From Gordionus sp. m RMFG-2023 (lineage: Eukaryota > Nematomorpha > Gordioida > Chordodea > Parachordodidae), in assembly GCF_954871325.1 (NCBI RefSeq), contig NC_088775.1, forward strand, positions 9,525,561-9,589,560: a DNA stretch of 64,000 nt. Reading direction: 5' to 3'. Below, piece by piece: positions 12,273-23,516 of this stretch. The translations under genes and the position numbers were made by a program. Below the pieces are notes generated by a model. It was not told the DNA's origin. It did no database searches and saw only the letters and a program-made list of their open reading frames with translations. How positions within the stretch are numbered: the stretch's first letter is position 1; each line of letters opens with the position of its first letter.

Positions 12273-13590
12273 TCAGTTTTTTTGCTTCTTTCGCCATTCT
12301 TCAAATCCTCCAGTATAATTTTTTGCTCTAATAATAAATTATTATTTAGTAGGAAAATTATTTAATAAAAATTTAATCATCATGCACTGGGGTAACATAT
12401 TTATAGGATTATATTTTTATCTGTTAAACATTTTCTTGAGCTTAAAATATTCATTAGACATAAAAAAATTTTTAGAAGTATGCATAAATTAAATGGCTCT
12501 GTAGCAGAAATTCCCATAACCAGGATTTTTTTTATGGGGTAATGATATATTTATTAAAATGATATAATACCCATTTACTATAATACTAAACATAACCTTT
12601 TCTAAAAGCATAATGAATATTATTTTATCATTGAGAGCAAATATCCTGGTTTTGGGTGTATTCCCAGTATATAAGATTTTATGAAATAAGAGGTGCCATT
12701 AATTATAAGACATGTTTTGCTTTACAGTTATGATATAATATCATAAAAATTTATTACTGTTTAAGCCCAAGAGAATGTGCAATTTTCATAGCTTCTTCAC
12801 TCCGTATCCCTTTCATACAATGAAATATAATTTTTGTGTTTGGGTTGTTAATATTTTTCATCTTATCTCCAAGCTTATTCTTCAAATTTTTCATTTTTAA
12901 GGTGTCATTCAATTGGTTTACTTGAATAAATAAATGAAATATTCTTAATATTAATAGGAAAGTTAATAACAATCATTATTTATCTTAACTCCACTTAGTT
13001 ATTGAAATGAAAATATCTAAATAATTACTTTACAAAACCATTTTTATGTGCTATTTCTAAGGCGGTGCTACTTTTAATATCAATTAAACCATAAAAAATA
13101 ATGTTTTTATCAGCAACTTTTGGCTTCTTCTTGTGATAATTAGACAAAAACTCTTCATTTGTCATATTTAAAGATAATTTCAATTTTTCTACTATTATTA
13201 AAAAATTTTTTTTGCTATATTAATTTAACAATGAACTTACAAGGTATATTGATAGATCCATCAATTGTACCCGTTTCCACAATTTCACTTGGTTCTCTTA
13301 CATCAATTAATAATAAATCTTGAGCATTGTTCTTCTGAAGTTTTAAAAGTTCTTCATAAGTCACATCTGTAGGCTTATGATTATCTGAATGTAGTGATTC
13401 TTGCCTTTTTGCATAATTAACTAGAATATACATAAAAAGTATTATTTTTTTAAAAATAACTTGTGTCTAGGCTTAGGTATTTTAGACTGATAGCATTAAA
13501 GTTTGTAATATTTTGATTAATACATGTTTTTACGCATTTCAAATTTCCTTTTCTGGCCAAATTTAAACATAGTAAACTATTCCGCAACAT
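12273..13590 (-). CDS. Mitochondrial-type single-domain rhodanese with mutually exclusive exons
   Basis: Rhodanese/TSTD1-like sulfurtransferases move sulfane sulfur via a catalytic cysteine. Exons (minus): 13590-13461, 13420-13241, then either 13191-13029 or 12920-12758, then 12327-12273. Each form is 175 residues. Exon 1 encodes an arginine-containing, acid-poor N-terminus (MLRNSLLCLNLARKGNLK) that looks like a mitochondrial presequence. Exon 2 has LLLIDVREPSEI and GSINIP, the classic CH2A region. The alternative exon carries the active-site loop, and the last exon gives NYTGGFEEW, the usual rhodanese C-terminus. Introns are as short as 40 nt. Without the last exon the protein would lack the domain end, which supports this model. 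Family identity is strong. Mitochondrial location is inferred from the N-terminus only. Confidence 0.88.
12758..12920 (-). CDS. Rhodanese alternative exon B (catalytic Cys present)
   Basis: This exon is also exactly 163 nt, with the same entry and exit phases as exon A, and aligns to it without gaps. It encodes IIFHCMKGIRSEEAMKIAH, containing the rhodanese active-site loop C-M-K-G-I-R-S. Joined to the last exon it gives SLGLKQAKNYTGGFEEW. A 108 nt intron (12921-13028) separates it from exon A. Confidence 0.85.
13029..13191 (-). CDS. Rhodanese alternative exon A (catalytic Cys absent)
   Basis: This 163 nt exon opens after a phase 1 intron and closes at phase 2. It encodes NIIFYGLIDIKSSTALEIAH where its partner has the active-site loop. 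The position of the catalytic cysteine is glycine and the loop arginine is lysine, so a form using this exon should not be a normal persulfide-forming rhodanese. If the donor after GTA AA is not used, the frame stops after GFVK, so it could also act as a terminal exon. Confidence 0.8.
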
Positions 13591-13858
13591 TCTAGTTTTA
13601 GATGATTAGGAAGCTATTGAATTTTATACAAATGAAGTTAAAGTATCATCAGTCATTTTTCATTGACATCTGTCAAATACTGGTAGTTATATAAAAAAAT
13701 TGTTCCTTATGGATAAAATTATTTTCCTAATATATTAAGCAAAGATAACTTATTTGTTTATTTACTACAACTTTTAAAATTGATAAAAAAAATTAAATTT
13801 ATTACAAGCTAATCATCAAAATTTTATTTCTAACAAACACTGATCAATCTAACAACAC
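13591..13858. promoter_or_regulatory. Probable shared promoter between two divergent mitochondrial genes
   Basis: Only 268 bp separate the start codons of the rhodanese (minus) and ATP synthase f (plus) genes, which both appear to act in mitochondria. I see no clear TATA box or named motif. The call rests on position alone. Confidence 0.5.
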
Positions 13859-14333
13859 ATGACTGATATTGCAAAAAATCCTAAAGGGGTAGGGTATTAT
13901 CCTCCAGAATATGAACCTAAAATTCATGGGCCATATTATCCATGGCGTTACTATGGAAAACGTAAATCCTTATGATTATTTTTATATTTCATCTAATTTA
14001 AGCTGATATAAAGTTTGGAGATTTGAAACTTAAGGAAATTTGGTCATGGTTGGGACGTCGATCCTTTTCACCAAGTGCTATATATAATTGTGGTAGTCGA
14101 AGTAATAAAATGGATATATTTCAATGTTTTATTTTTCCTTCAGATTTTCATTATTATCATTATAAATGGATTGATACTAAAGTAGGCATTGCTGCACCTG
14201 CATATCATTTTGCTGTTAGTGCTATGCTTTTATCTTATGTTTTATTTTTCAGCAGATATTGTAAGTTTTTATAATATGAAAATAATTATTTATATATTTT
14301 TTAGATTATGAAAGAAAGCGAAAACATCACTAA
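13859..14333 (+). CDS. ATP5MF: Mitochondrial ATP synthase subunit f, four exons
   Basis: This small membrane subunit belongs to the F1Fo ATP synthase Fo part and the dimer interface. Exons 13859-13961, 14003-14092, 14144-14260 and 14305-14333 join in frame to 112 residues, close to or slightly longer than the animal protein because of an N-terminal stretch rich in Tyr and Pro (GVGYYPPEYEPKIHGPYYPW). Family hallmarks are DIKFGDL, SWLGRRSFSPSAI, a YYHYKWID stretch, one membrane helix (AVSAMLLSYVLFFSRY) and a basic tail ERKRKHH. The introns are 41, 51 and 44 nt. The 51 nt intron has no stop and is a multiple of three, so retention would add 17 residues, but the spliced form matches the family better. 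Confidence 0.92.
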
Positions 14334-15554
14334 TTGTTTTATAAAATGATATTTGCATCAGAATAAATATTGCTTTTAAAATACTGATTTTATTATTGGT
14401 GTATTAGATTTATAATAAAGGTTGTACAATGTTTATTTTTACACTTTATTTGTGTATTCCTAAATTTAAGCTTTCCAACCAAAAAAAATTAATATTTTAC
14501 CACAAATTTTTTATAATATAAATGGAATATATTTAAATCTTCATCTTTTGCTTATTTCTATCTTCTCTGGTAATAAAATAGGCCTATTCAAAATTTGTAT
14601 TCAATTTGTTTAAATGAGTCAAAGAATTTGCATATTAAAATTTATTATTCATATTCAATTCAAATAATTTTTTTTATTGCACTATTAAGTTATTTAGTTT
14701 AAAATTCTATACAACTCAACCCTATAAAGAGAACCTGAGGATCAAATATGAGATAAATAATATCTGATTTTTATGTATGGAATGGTTATTTTTTTTATCC
14801 AATCCATCTTTTTCTTCAAATGCGGTGTGCATATATGCAATTTAAGTGTTTTGGAGTATTGACAAGAAGGTACTTTGCCAATAATTTTGTACAAGGGGAA
14901 GGGGGATTTTTTTTGGAGCTTTTGAAAATTTATTAGAACCAATCATATTTGAAAATATGATAATTTCTAGCACAAATAAAAATATATTGGTAAATACAAA
15001 ATATATATTAGCAAATATAATATTGTTAAAAAATATTATAGCTATATACCAGGATGTATATCACAATAAAATATAAAATTAAACATGTTAATGATTTAAA
15101 AAGTTAATCAAAATATCACAAATAATTTTAGTAATTTGTTGTGTGATGGGGAAACTATGTATATTATATAAAGTAGTACATTCCGTTGCTTTAAAATGCA
15201 GTACTTTTGAGGTAGGTTTTTATTATCTGTAATGAAGAAAATTATTGCTAGACAGTATTTCTAAAATATTTCGAAAAACTCATAAAATATAAAGATGCAA
15301 TGCCTCCACTGTGTTTCTTAGAGGATTATCCATTAAAATTAATCTTTCATACCAAGATTTGAATTCTGATATTAATTGGCTTTCAGATACATTTATATCC
15401 TCTGAATTAAATTTAACTAAATATTAAATTTTTTCAATATCAAGATTTAATATATACTCAGATCAATTAGGGTTATAAGATATTGTAATTGTAAAGTAGA
15501 CCAAATCATTCATGTATTCAAATGCGGAATAAAAACTGTTATTTTATAGTAATT
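14334..15554. other. Gene-free AT-rich spacer
   Basis: No coding region, RNA gene or clear repeat is recognised. The minus frame at 14942-14742 has no family resemblance. Confidence 0.5.
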
Positions 15555-16868
15555 ACACTGTGTGACAAATTTCGACTTGATTTTTTGGGAGAAAAATAAA
15601 TATGTTTTAAGACAGTTTTTATGCATATTCTATGACAGTTTTTTCTAGCACGTCTTATTTTAGGTTAAAGTGGCCAAAAAGGTCATTTTTAGCACTTTTT
15701 GAAGGTTTATAACTTCGGTTCTAATGATCCCTACAACTAAAAAAATATCTTAATTTTTGCAGCAAACCTTCCTTATTATTATACATTTTTTTTTATAAAA
15801 TCCTTACTCAATTTTTAAACAACCTATATTTTTTAAATTTACCTTTATTTATAAAATCTTTTTTAATATAGCTTACATTTAATATATTTATTTATTGTGG
15901 CTTTCTTTCTCTTGGCTACACTGCACAAAATCTAATTTAAAAAAAAAATTAATGAAAGAAATTAAATGTTTATGAAAAACTAAGCATGAAAAAAAAATTA
16001 TCCTTTCTTCCTACTCGTTATTTGGCATTATTATTTATTGCCCATACTACGGGTTCAAGGTACTCCATTGGAAAAATATTTTGATATAAATTGATTAAAA
16101 AAACAAATATTCTTAAATACATCTAAAAAAGAAAAATATTAATAAAAAATATGAAAAAATTACCAATTATTGCATTTTAAATGAATTTTGCTTTAAAAAT
16201 GCTCAATTCAAAAAGAGTACAAATTAAAAAGGTGGGTACAGATATCTGATTTAGGTATAAATTGATCATAAATGCATAAAATATTACTAAATACAACTAA
16301 AAAAGATAAATATTACCTTAATTTTGCTTTAAAAATGCTTTATGCAGAGAAAATTCAATAAAAGTGTATAAATTAAAAAGTTCGAAAATATCTGTACCGA
16401 CTTTTTTAATTTATAGATTTTGATTGAATTTTCATGGCATAGACTATTTTTGAAACATAATTAGAATTAATATATAATCTTGAACATATTTGAAGCAAAA
16501 TTATATAAAATTTATCTTCTAAAGTTAATAATTTTGATAGTAATTTAAATTAACTTAAGACCCCCAAAACGAAATTCTTTACCATTTTTCTCAAAAACCA
16601 ATCGATAAAAAATTAGTAAATTTATAAAGAAATATAAGTTTAACACTCACCAATTTTCAGGGATTTTTATTCGATACTTTTTAAAATATATCCGGCTAAA
16701 GACCTAAATTTTACCATTTTTGAGATTTCGAAAAGTTGTCTTTATACGGTAATATTTTTAAAATTTGACGTGTAGGAAAAATTTGGAAAACGGATTCGAA
16801 CTCAGCGTCAAATTCTGCACCAAAACTTGTTTTTATTATCTTTTCCCATTTTTCTTGTCACACAGTGT
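15555..16868. mobile_element. Non-autonomous DNA transposon with 14 bp TIRs and 8 bp duplication
   Basis: The left end ACACTGTGTGACAA and right end TTGTCACACAGTGT are perfect inverted repeats. The flanks are tagtaatt (15547-15554) and tattaatt (16869-16876), 7 of 8 identical, as expected for hAT-like integration. The 1.3 kb interior is AT-rich with no protein I recognise. The superfamily is inferred from the duplication length only. Confidence 0.75.
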
Positions 16869-18265
16869 TATTAATTGTCCTCTTTAAAATTGTAACGCTT
16901 TGTTCATCAGTGAAAGTTGAGGCTTTCGAATTTCAAAATTATATAATTTCGCTTTCGCCTCAATAAATCTCGCGAAATTTTTTCATCGATATTTGCTTTT
17001 AGTTTTCTAAGTTATAAAATAATATTCGCCATTCTCATAACTTCCGCTTAAATTTATATCATTTTTTTTGAAAAATAATGCGTAAAATTATTGTGTGATA
17101 AATAATTAATTTAATACATTCCAATAAAAAAATCGGCAGTCATATTAAATCGAATAATATAATTTTCAGATGAAATATCAATTTCAGGCCATTCTGATAT
17201 TTCTCCAAGGGTACTCAAAATAGGTTCTTATAGATTCAAAAAATGATATGACAGCATGATGTTGAAGGCTCTATCTTATCTGGCATATTTTTTGCAGTTT
17301 CTTTCTTTCTTTCTGTAGCACAAGAAGTCTCAGAATTATATTCAAATTCTGTCTTAGATATTTGAACATTTTACACTATAAATTTTCTAGTTATCAATAA
17401 ATAAATTTATTTGGTTAAAAAAAATGTAAGTAAATAAACGTTAAAATTTTCTTGACATAAAATATGATATTCAAGGAATAAATATTTAAATTAATTTTTC
17501 ACAATTCAAGAAACACTTATATTTTTTCAAAATTTTTTGCTATTAGGGTATAAAGGAATACCCCCCCCCCCCACCATCCTGCTGGCTACGCATCTGAGTG
17601 GTAGTGTTAAAAGCCCTATTAAGTTTATCCATAAGCATCGAAATTTGGTAGAGGTCCAAACCTTTCTCCCGTTTATGAGCAAAATCTCGAGGCCTACTTA
17701 ATATTATTTTGGCTAAAATCCACTTAAACCGAGCTTATTAACAACATTATTCAGTGACATAGCTATGGGATTAGCTTAGCGGTTTGGACCCCTTTCAGAC
17801 CAAAAAAAATATCGATGATATTTTCAAATTCAAATAAACAACACTTCAACAAAGCAATATTTTCATATATATTAAATATAATTTATTTTTAAATTTATGT
17901 TTAGTTACATTTTGTCAATTGTAGAAAATAATAGTGAGCATTGGCCCAATTTTACAATCATGGCTAGAAATTATTTTATGAAATTTTCTGGCCCAATTCT
18001 GAATGAATTTTTTTTCTTATTTCTCTCAAAAAGCCTGACCCCAAATAAAAATTGTTTGTCCACCTAAGCCAGCGCAAAATTTAAATATAGGAATATTTAA
18101 TATTTTGAATCGTAAAAAAAAATATTCTACAAATAAAAATATTGGCAACTTGTCACTTGCAAAAATTTAAAATACGTCAATATATTTCATAAAATTGAGT
18201 ATTTTTCAAAAAAAATTAGGTCTGACCCAGCTCAAAAAGAGTTTTTCAAAAATATCTGCTTAGAG
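16869..18265. repeat. Repeat debris: C-tract transposon end and a family A MITE relic
   Basis: At about 17562-17600 a run of C is followed by CTGGCTACGCATCTG, the reverse complement of the common animal hAT terminus CAGTGNCGTAGCCAGG. Next to it, about 17600-17760, is a copy of the family A MITE (AATATTATTTTGGCTAAAATC core). I see nothing coding. Confidence 0.5.
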
Positions 18266-19437
18266 TAGAGATCAACAATAGGTGGGATTTTATTCCACAA
18301 GCCCGTCCGCAATATTTTTTAAAAAATTTAACCCCGCCTATTTTAAAAAAATATATACCCGTCCTCCCGGCCCTTAGTCTAAAATTTTATAGCTATCCGC
18401 CCATTATTAATTAAAAAAAATTAACCAATGCCGCCCCTATGAAACTTAAATAAGCTCATTCTTTCAATTTTTTTAAGGATCTAATAAAAAAAAATGATTT
18501 AGTTTCAGTGCTATATCCTTACAAAAAAGTTTTATAATTTAGAAAATTGATATATTAATCATAAAAAAATTATTCAATTTAAATTACGAATGAGGAATTA
18601 TCTAATAAAATGTTTATATAATTATATAAATTAATATTTATTGAATTAAAAACCTTCCAGCAATGCTAATACCTCGTTCATAAGAACCACTGCTGGAATC
18701 CCCAATATGTTTCTAGATAATCTTGATAGCTTTGATAAATCTTTTTCTTGTAAATTTCCATCAAAGTAGGATATCTATTTGAAGTATATCCTCTACTCAA
18801 GTGAAATATCTAAATAAAAAGTGAAACCATTAATAATAAATTTAAAAAAGTAATTAAAATTATTTGTTTATAAATTGTAAATTTAAACTTAACTAAGTAG
18901 CCTAAAATCTTGCTAAATTATACAAAAACTCGTTACTTTAAGATTTAAATATTTTGCTATTAGGTAATGCCACCTCTGTTACAGTCACATCTTCCCATCT
19001 GTTGTTTAATTTTACGTGGGTGCTATCTATTTCAAACATTGCATTTATAATTTAATAAATCTCTTTGCCTTTGGGGAAACGGGTAAAATCAGATTTTCAT
19101 CAAGAAATCAAATTCAACATGTTTTCGATATATTTTTTGCCTAAATAATTTTTTCCAACGACAAGATTCTCAGTTATCAGTACTTTCGTATTAAAAATGT
19201 TGAAATTTCAGGGAGTTTATTTTTTTAAATGTTTACTTAAATGATTATAAATAAAAAATAAAAGTTGTATATTTTTTTAACCTTCCCGCCCATCCATAGT
19301 TCAAATATTTTTCTAAACCTGCCTACCCGTTCTATTAAAATTTTTAACCAGTTCACTCGCCCACGCGCGAGCTTAAAACCCGCTCAATGCAAACCTCTAG
19401 ATCAGAGCCCGTTTGTGGCGGATTTTGCGGATCTCTA
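18266..19437 (-). mobile_element. Decayed hAT transposon with C-terminal transposase relic
   Basis: The ends read TAGAGATCAAC and, inverted, TAGAGATCCGC, the same type as the MITE at 8614-8957. On the minus strand near 18720-18650 the peptide LSRNILGIPAVVL matches the hAT dimerisation motif (L-S/A-R-D/N-I-L-S/G-I-P-A). Further upstream pieces such as LNNRWEDVTVTEVALP occur near 19020-18960. Frames are interrupted and no intact transposase remains. No convincing target duplication is seen. Confidence 0.6.
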
Positions 19438-21438
19438 ATCGTAAATACGATAAATGAGTGCAAAATAAAATAGATTTTATAAAAATTGCTATATATTGTT
19501 ATTTATAAAGGGTAATTTGAAATTATGATGATTTAGGTTTAAAAAACAATTTTATACTGCAACTGTTATACCATTTTAAATGTTAAGACGGTCTATCATA
19601 TGTTAAAATTTTTCCATATTTTTATTTATTAAAATATTATTTTTCATAGGTGGCCGTCTGCTATAAAAAAGGTCTATGGTGGATGAATTTTTTAGAAAAG
19701 ATGTGTTCGAAATTTTAAAAAAATCTAAATCAAATTTTTGCTAATTGCAAAAAAAAATTGTTATTCTAATTTTTTTTGGCATAGAAAATTTTATTTTTTA
19801 TTTCCCTTTTTAAAACATTGGCGATTTCTAAATATCTTAGTGGCGGAATAAGTAGGATGGGCTTATAATTATTAAAAATTAAATTCTATTTTACAGTATT
19901 GTTTATTTTTATAAGTTCAACTAAAAATATAACAAAAAATCGAACCAAAAACTAGTCAAATAATTTTCAAATATTGGGTGAAGTGGGCTATATAAAATAT
20001 TTAAATAAATTCGCGAGTAGATGAGAAAATTTTCAAGTAACATGAGCTAGTGAATTAAAAAAAATTTTTTGATAATTGGTGGGCGAGTTAAAAATCGGCC
20101 TATCTAAACCTCTACTCTACCCCCACCTTTTTTTGGGATTGCATGCTGGGTAAAAAAAAATTATCACTTGGGAAAACTGTGAGAAAATTTCCGCGGATTG
20201 GAAACCAAAATAAATTGGTTAGGGTTTCGTTTTATCCTTAGAAATGGTTCAGCTGTTTGATCTTGAAAATCGGCTCCAACGAAATATCTTCGCTATTTTT
20301 AATTAGAAAAATGACATATTGTATTTTTGAATCGTGATTAAAGCAAGTGTGATAGCAAGTAAAAAGAGAGTTTCTTTGGGTTGATCGAGATCAAATTATT
20401 ATTAGTCTATTTTTTTCTTTCAACCAATCATTATAGTCGACTGTTTGGGTTACACTATATCACAAGTTGTTTGACCTGTCATACTTTCTTCCCCGCCCGG
20501 ATAGCTTAAATATTATCAGAGACCTGAAGAGTAACTATCCGCAAGGTCCGGCCCAGATTTAGAAAATTTTTTTAACCTGTGTATAAAAAAATTTCGGCCT
20601 GTGTGTTTAAAATTTTTCTATCGTTCAGGTAATCATTTAATTTCAACTAATATTTTAATGATCAGTGAATGAATACGATATATTATTCTATAATATCACA
20701 ATTTTTACATACATTTTATATAATAATAATGGCGATTTAAAATATTCGGCACGGCTTAAATAATTTTAAAAAACAAAAATTTAGCCACGATCTAGGTTTA
20801 TTTTAAAAAAATATTTACGGCCGGGCCTCTAAATATTATACGCACGTTTCTCAGTCTGCCATTTAAATTATCGGTCCCGTTATATAATTATTTATAATTT
20901 GCTCGTAATGTTGGCGATAACCTTGATTTGGCTGATTGTTAAACGCGGTTAAATCAAGATTTTAATCACCCAAATAAATTACTCGAAATGTTACATAAAA
21001 TAGATGACAGAAATGTTTAGCCCTCTTTTGACTAATTCTCGAGAAGGTAATTATTATTTTGGCTTTAATAGCCGTTTATTTTAAAATCGGTTATATCTAA
21101 GTTTTTTTGACTGCACTGACAACATTACAAAAAACAATAAGATGAGAGAGGTATTTTTAAAAATAGTAGATAAAATAATGTCTCTTTAATTAGCATCAAT
21201 TTTAAAGAAGGCCTTTAAAATATCTTAAAATGATTATTTGAATTTTGATTTATATCTTTTACAAATAAAAAATGATTTCAATGACAATTACAAAACAAAA
21301 AAAATTTATACCTTGGCCTCTACTTATTTATTTATTTCCAAAAAAAATAAATTTAATTCATTTTTTTTAACATTTATTTAAAATTTTATATGGATTATCT
21401 CGAATAAAATATTATAATAAACTATTCTGAACGAACAG
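19438..21438. repeat. Gene-free region with GGCCCG-type MITE copies
   Basis: Around 20515-20880 GC islands (GTCCGGCCC, GGCCGGGCC) alternate with T/A runs, the same style as 8614-8957. Another probable copy ends near 20130. No host exon is recognised. A short frame at 21004 (MTEMFSPLL...) with a following gtaatt was considered as a first CTR exon, but its phase does not fit. Confidence 0.5.
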
Positions 21439-22763
21439 ATGATATTTAGATGGGGCTATATTGGATCGATATTATGGCCAGGTTGGTCCATAACTAATAA
21501 CAAGGGTATTTAAAAAAAAAATTTTTTTTTAGTTATTGTTTGAATTTGTAGAGTTTATCTTTAGCTGCATAGCCTTTGCCATAATCGCGTTTTCATATGA
21601 AGCTATAAAATCATTAAAAGAATATCTATTTAAATACCCGCTATTTTTCAATAGGAGTAAATACGTGTTCAAGAATAATGAATACAAATTATTTATATGC
21701 GAACACGGCTCATCAATTATACCCCGAGGAAATAAGGTTAGGAGGAGAAATTCGGCATCAAATACTGATAGACACTTTTCTAAATCATATTCCACTCGCG
21801 AGTATAGCAGACCCAGTTATCAGGATACTGTAGAAAATTTGGTCAATTTAAATAAAATCCAAAATATTTATTCGGACGAGCCAGACATCCTAACCTACCC
21901 TTTGAGTGATGATAATATTCTGTGCCATTGTCGAAATAGGTTTATTATCCTTGTTAATTTTATGATGTAGTACTATGGGTTGATGCTTTCGCTAGCCGGT
22001 ATGTAAAATATTAAATGGAGCTAAAACAAACTCTTTTTCGGAGGAAGTTTTTAAATGCGTTTTTTTAATACAAAACGTTCTCCGGAACTAGAAATGTGCC
22101 AAATTTTCCACATTTGCACCCGACCATTTCCTTTAAAATTGAATCCAATTTATCAAAAACCAATGATTATTTTATTCGGGGTATGTCTGGAAGAAATATG
22201 GCGAATTGAATTTAAAAAAATTTAGGGTTGGCTTATTATAATATGGGCTAAACTAAACTACAAACCCATAGGCATGTATTAATTAAGTATTATAATATGG
22301 ATATTATTAAGATAATATATTCTCAGTTTTTTTTAAAAAAAATTTCAAATAAATTTCAAAAAAAACATTTATAAAAGCAAAATTCAATATTTATTCTGAA
22401 AGGTTAACAATTTTTTAAAAAATAATAGTTGTATACAACATATTAAGTTCAATAGTTTGACAATCTAGAATCTCTATTAAAATGAAAGAAAATTAATTCG
22501 CTTGTTAACACAATTCCTCTCAGAATTGATTTTAAATGATAAACTCCATTGAATTCATATATTTTTATATTTATAGAATAATATTCAATATATGGGACCA
22601 TATTCTTCAATCAATAATAGTGACTTTGCAAACTCTCATAGGACTGACTCTGATGAGCATTTCGATGTCGCTTAATATTTGGTTCTTCTTATCAATTATT
22701 ATTGGAGCTGGTATCGGATATATGTGCTTCCAATTAAAGGAATGGAAAATTATTAACAAATAA
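21439..22763 (+). CDS. CTR1: CTR-type high-affinity copper transporter (SLC31 family), three exons
   Basis: CTR proteins form trimers that import Cu(I) across the plasma membrane or vesicle membranes. Exons 21439-21505, 21552-21939 and 22577-22763 join in frame to 213 residues. Just before helix 1 is MIFRWGYIGSILWPGW, the conserved pre-membrane segment. Helix 1 is about residues 24-41 (FIFSCIAFAIIAFSYEAIK). Helix 2 holds the essential MxxxM (LMSISMS), and helix 3 holds GxxxG (IIGAGIGYMCF). The loop between helices 1 and 2 is about 100 residues, basic and Ser/Arg-rich, longer than in human CTR1. The start has little of the Met/His-rich ectodomain, so another upstream exon may exist. The terminal HCH of human CTR1 is absent (ends KIINK). 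The first intron is 46 nt. Confidence 0.88.
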
Positions 22764-23516
22764 AAATTAACTAATTAATTTGACCAAAAAAAACTATTTC
22801 AAAAATATTAATTTTTTTTAACTTGGTAATATCACAATTATCCATTGCTGATTAATGCGCATTATCATAATTAATCCACATTTGAATCTGGGGAATCAAA
22901 GCGTTTAGCATACAAAATTAACTCTAGACCTCTATATGTAATATATACAATAACGAGACAAGGAGTTGAATTGATGCTCAAAAAAAAGAATGAAATTAAA
23001 TAGATTGCCAATTTATTATTTTTTTAGATATATAATGAACGAGATAATATAAATATTACTCTGTAATCATATACAAAAAAAGCAATACAAAAATATTTGA
23101 AGCTATTGGTGGAACATTAACATCGACTGAGAATTATAGGGTTCTATATCCACTTTTTTGAAAGATGCCATTTTTTTTATATATATAATGAATTCTTTAA
23201 CCACTATATTCTTATATATCCACAATAAAAAAATTTAAAATATATAATTGAGAATAATCCTTTATTCGCAATTTTACATAAAATGCAAGAAATATATTTT
23301 TTTAAATGCTCGCCTGAACAATTAAAAATAAATGGATATAAACATTATAACTTTCATGCGACGGTATATAGTATATATAATATTCTGACTCTGAGGATTT
23401 AATTAACAATATATTAAAAATAAATAAATTTATGTATTATAATTTTGGAAGGACGCAACATAGTTATATTATAAATATTTTTTATATAAATTTGGTTTAT
23501 AAGTAATATTATTTGG
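22764..23516. other. Convergent intergenic spacer
   Basis: AT-rich sequence between the 3' ends of the copper transporter and TRAPPC10. No feature is recognised. Confidence 0.6.

Noticed and set aside
12758-12920. Second rhodanese gene or pseudogene
   Set aside because: The exon has intact splice sites, matching phases and length with its neighbour and shares the same flanking exons, so an alternative exon is the simpler reading.
21004-21048. Possible first exon of the copper transporter (M-T-E-M-F...)
   Set aside because: Its donor phase would create a stop when joined to the exon at 21439.
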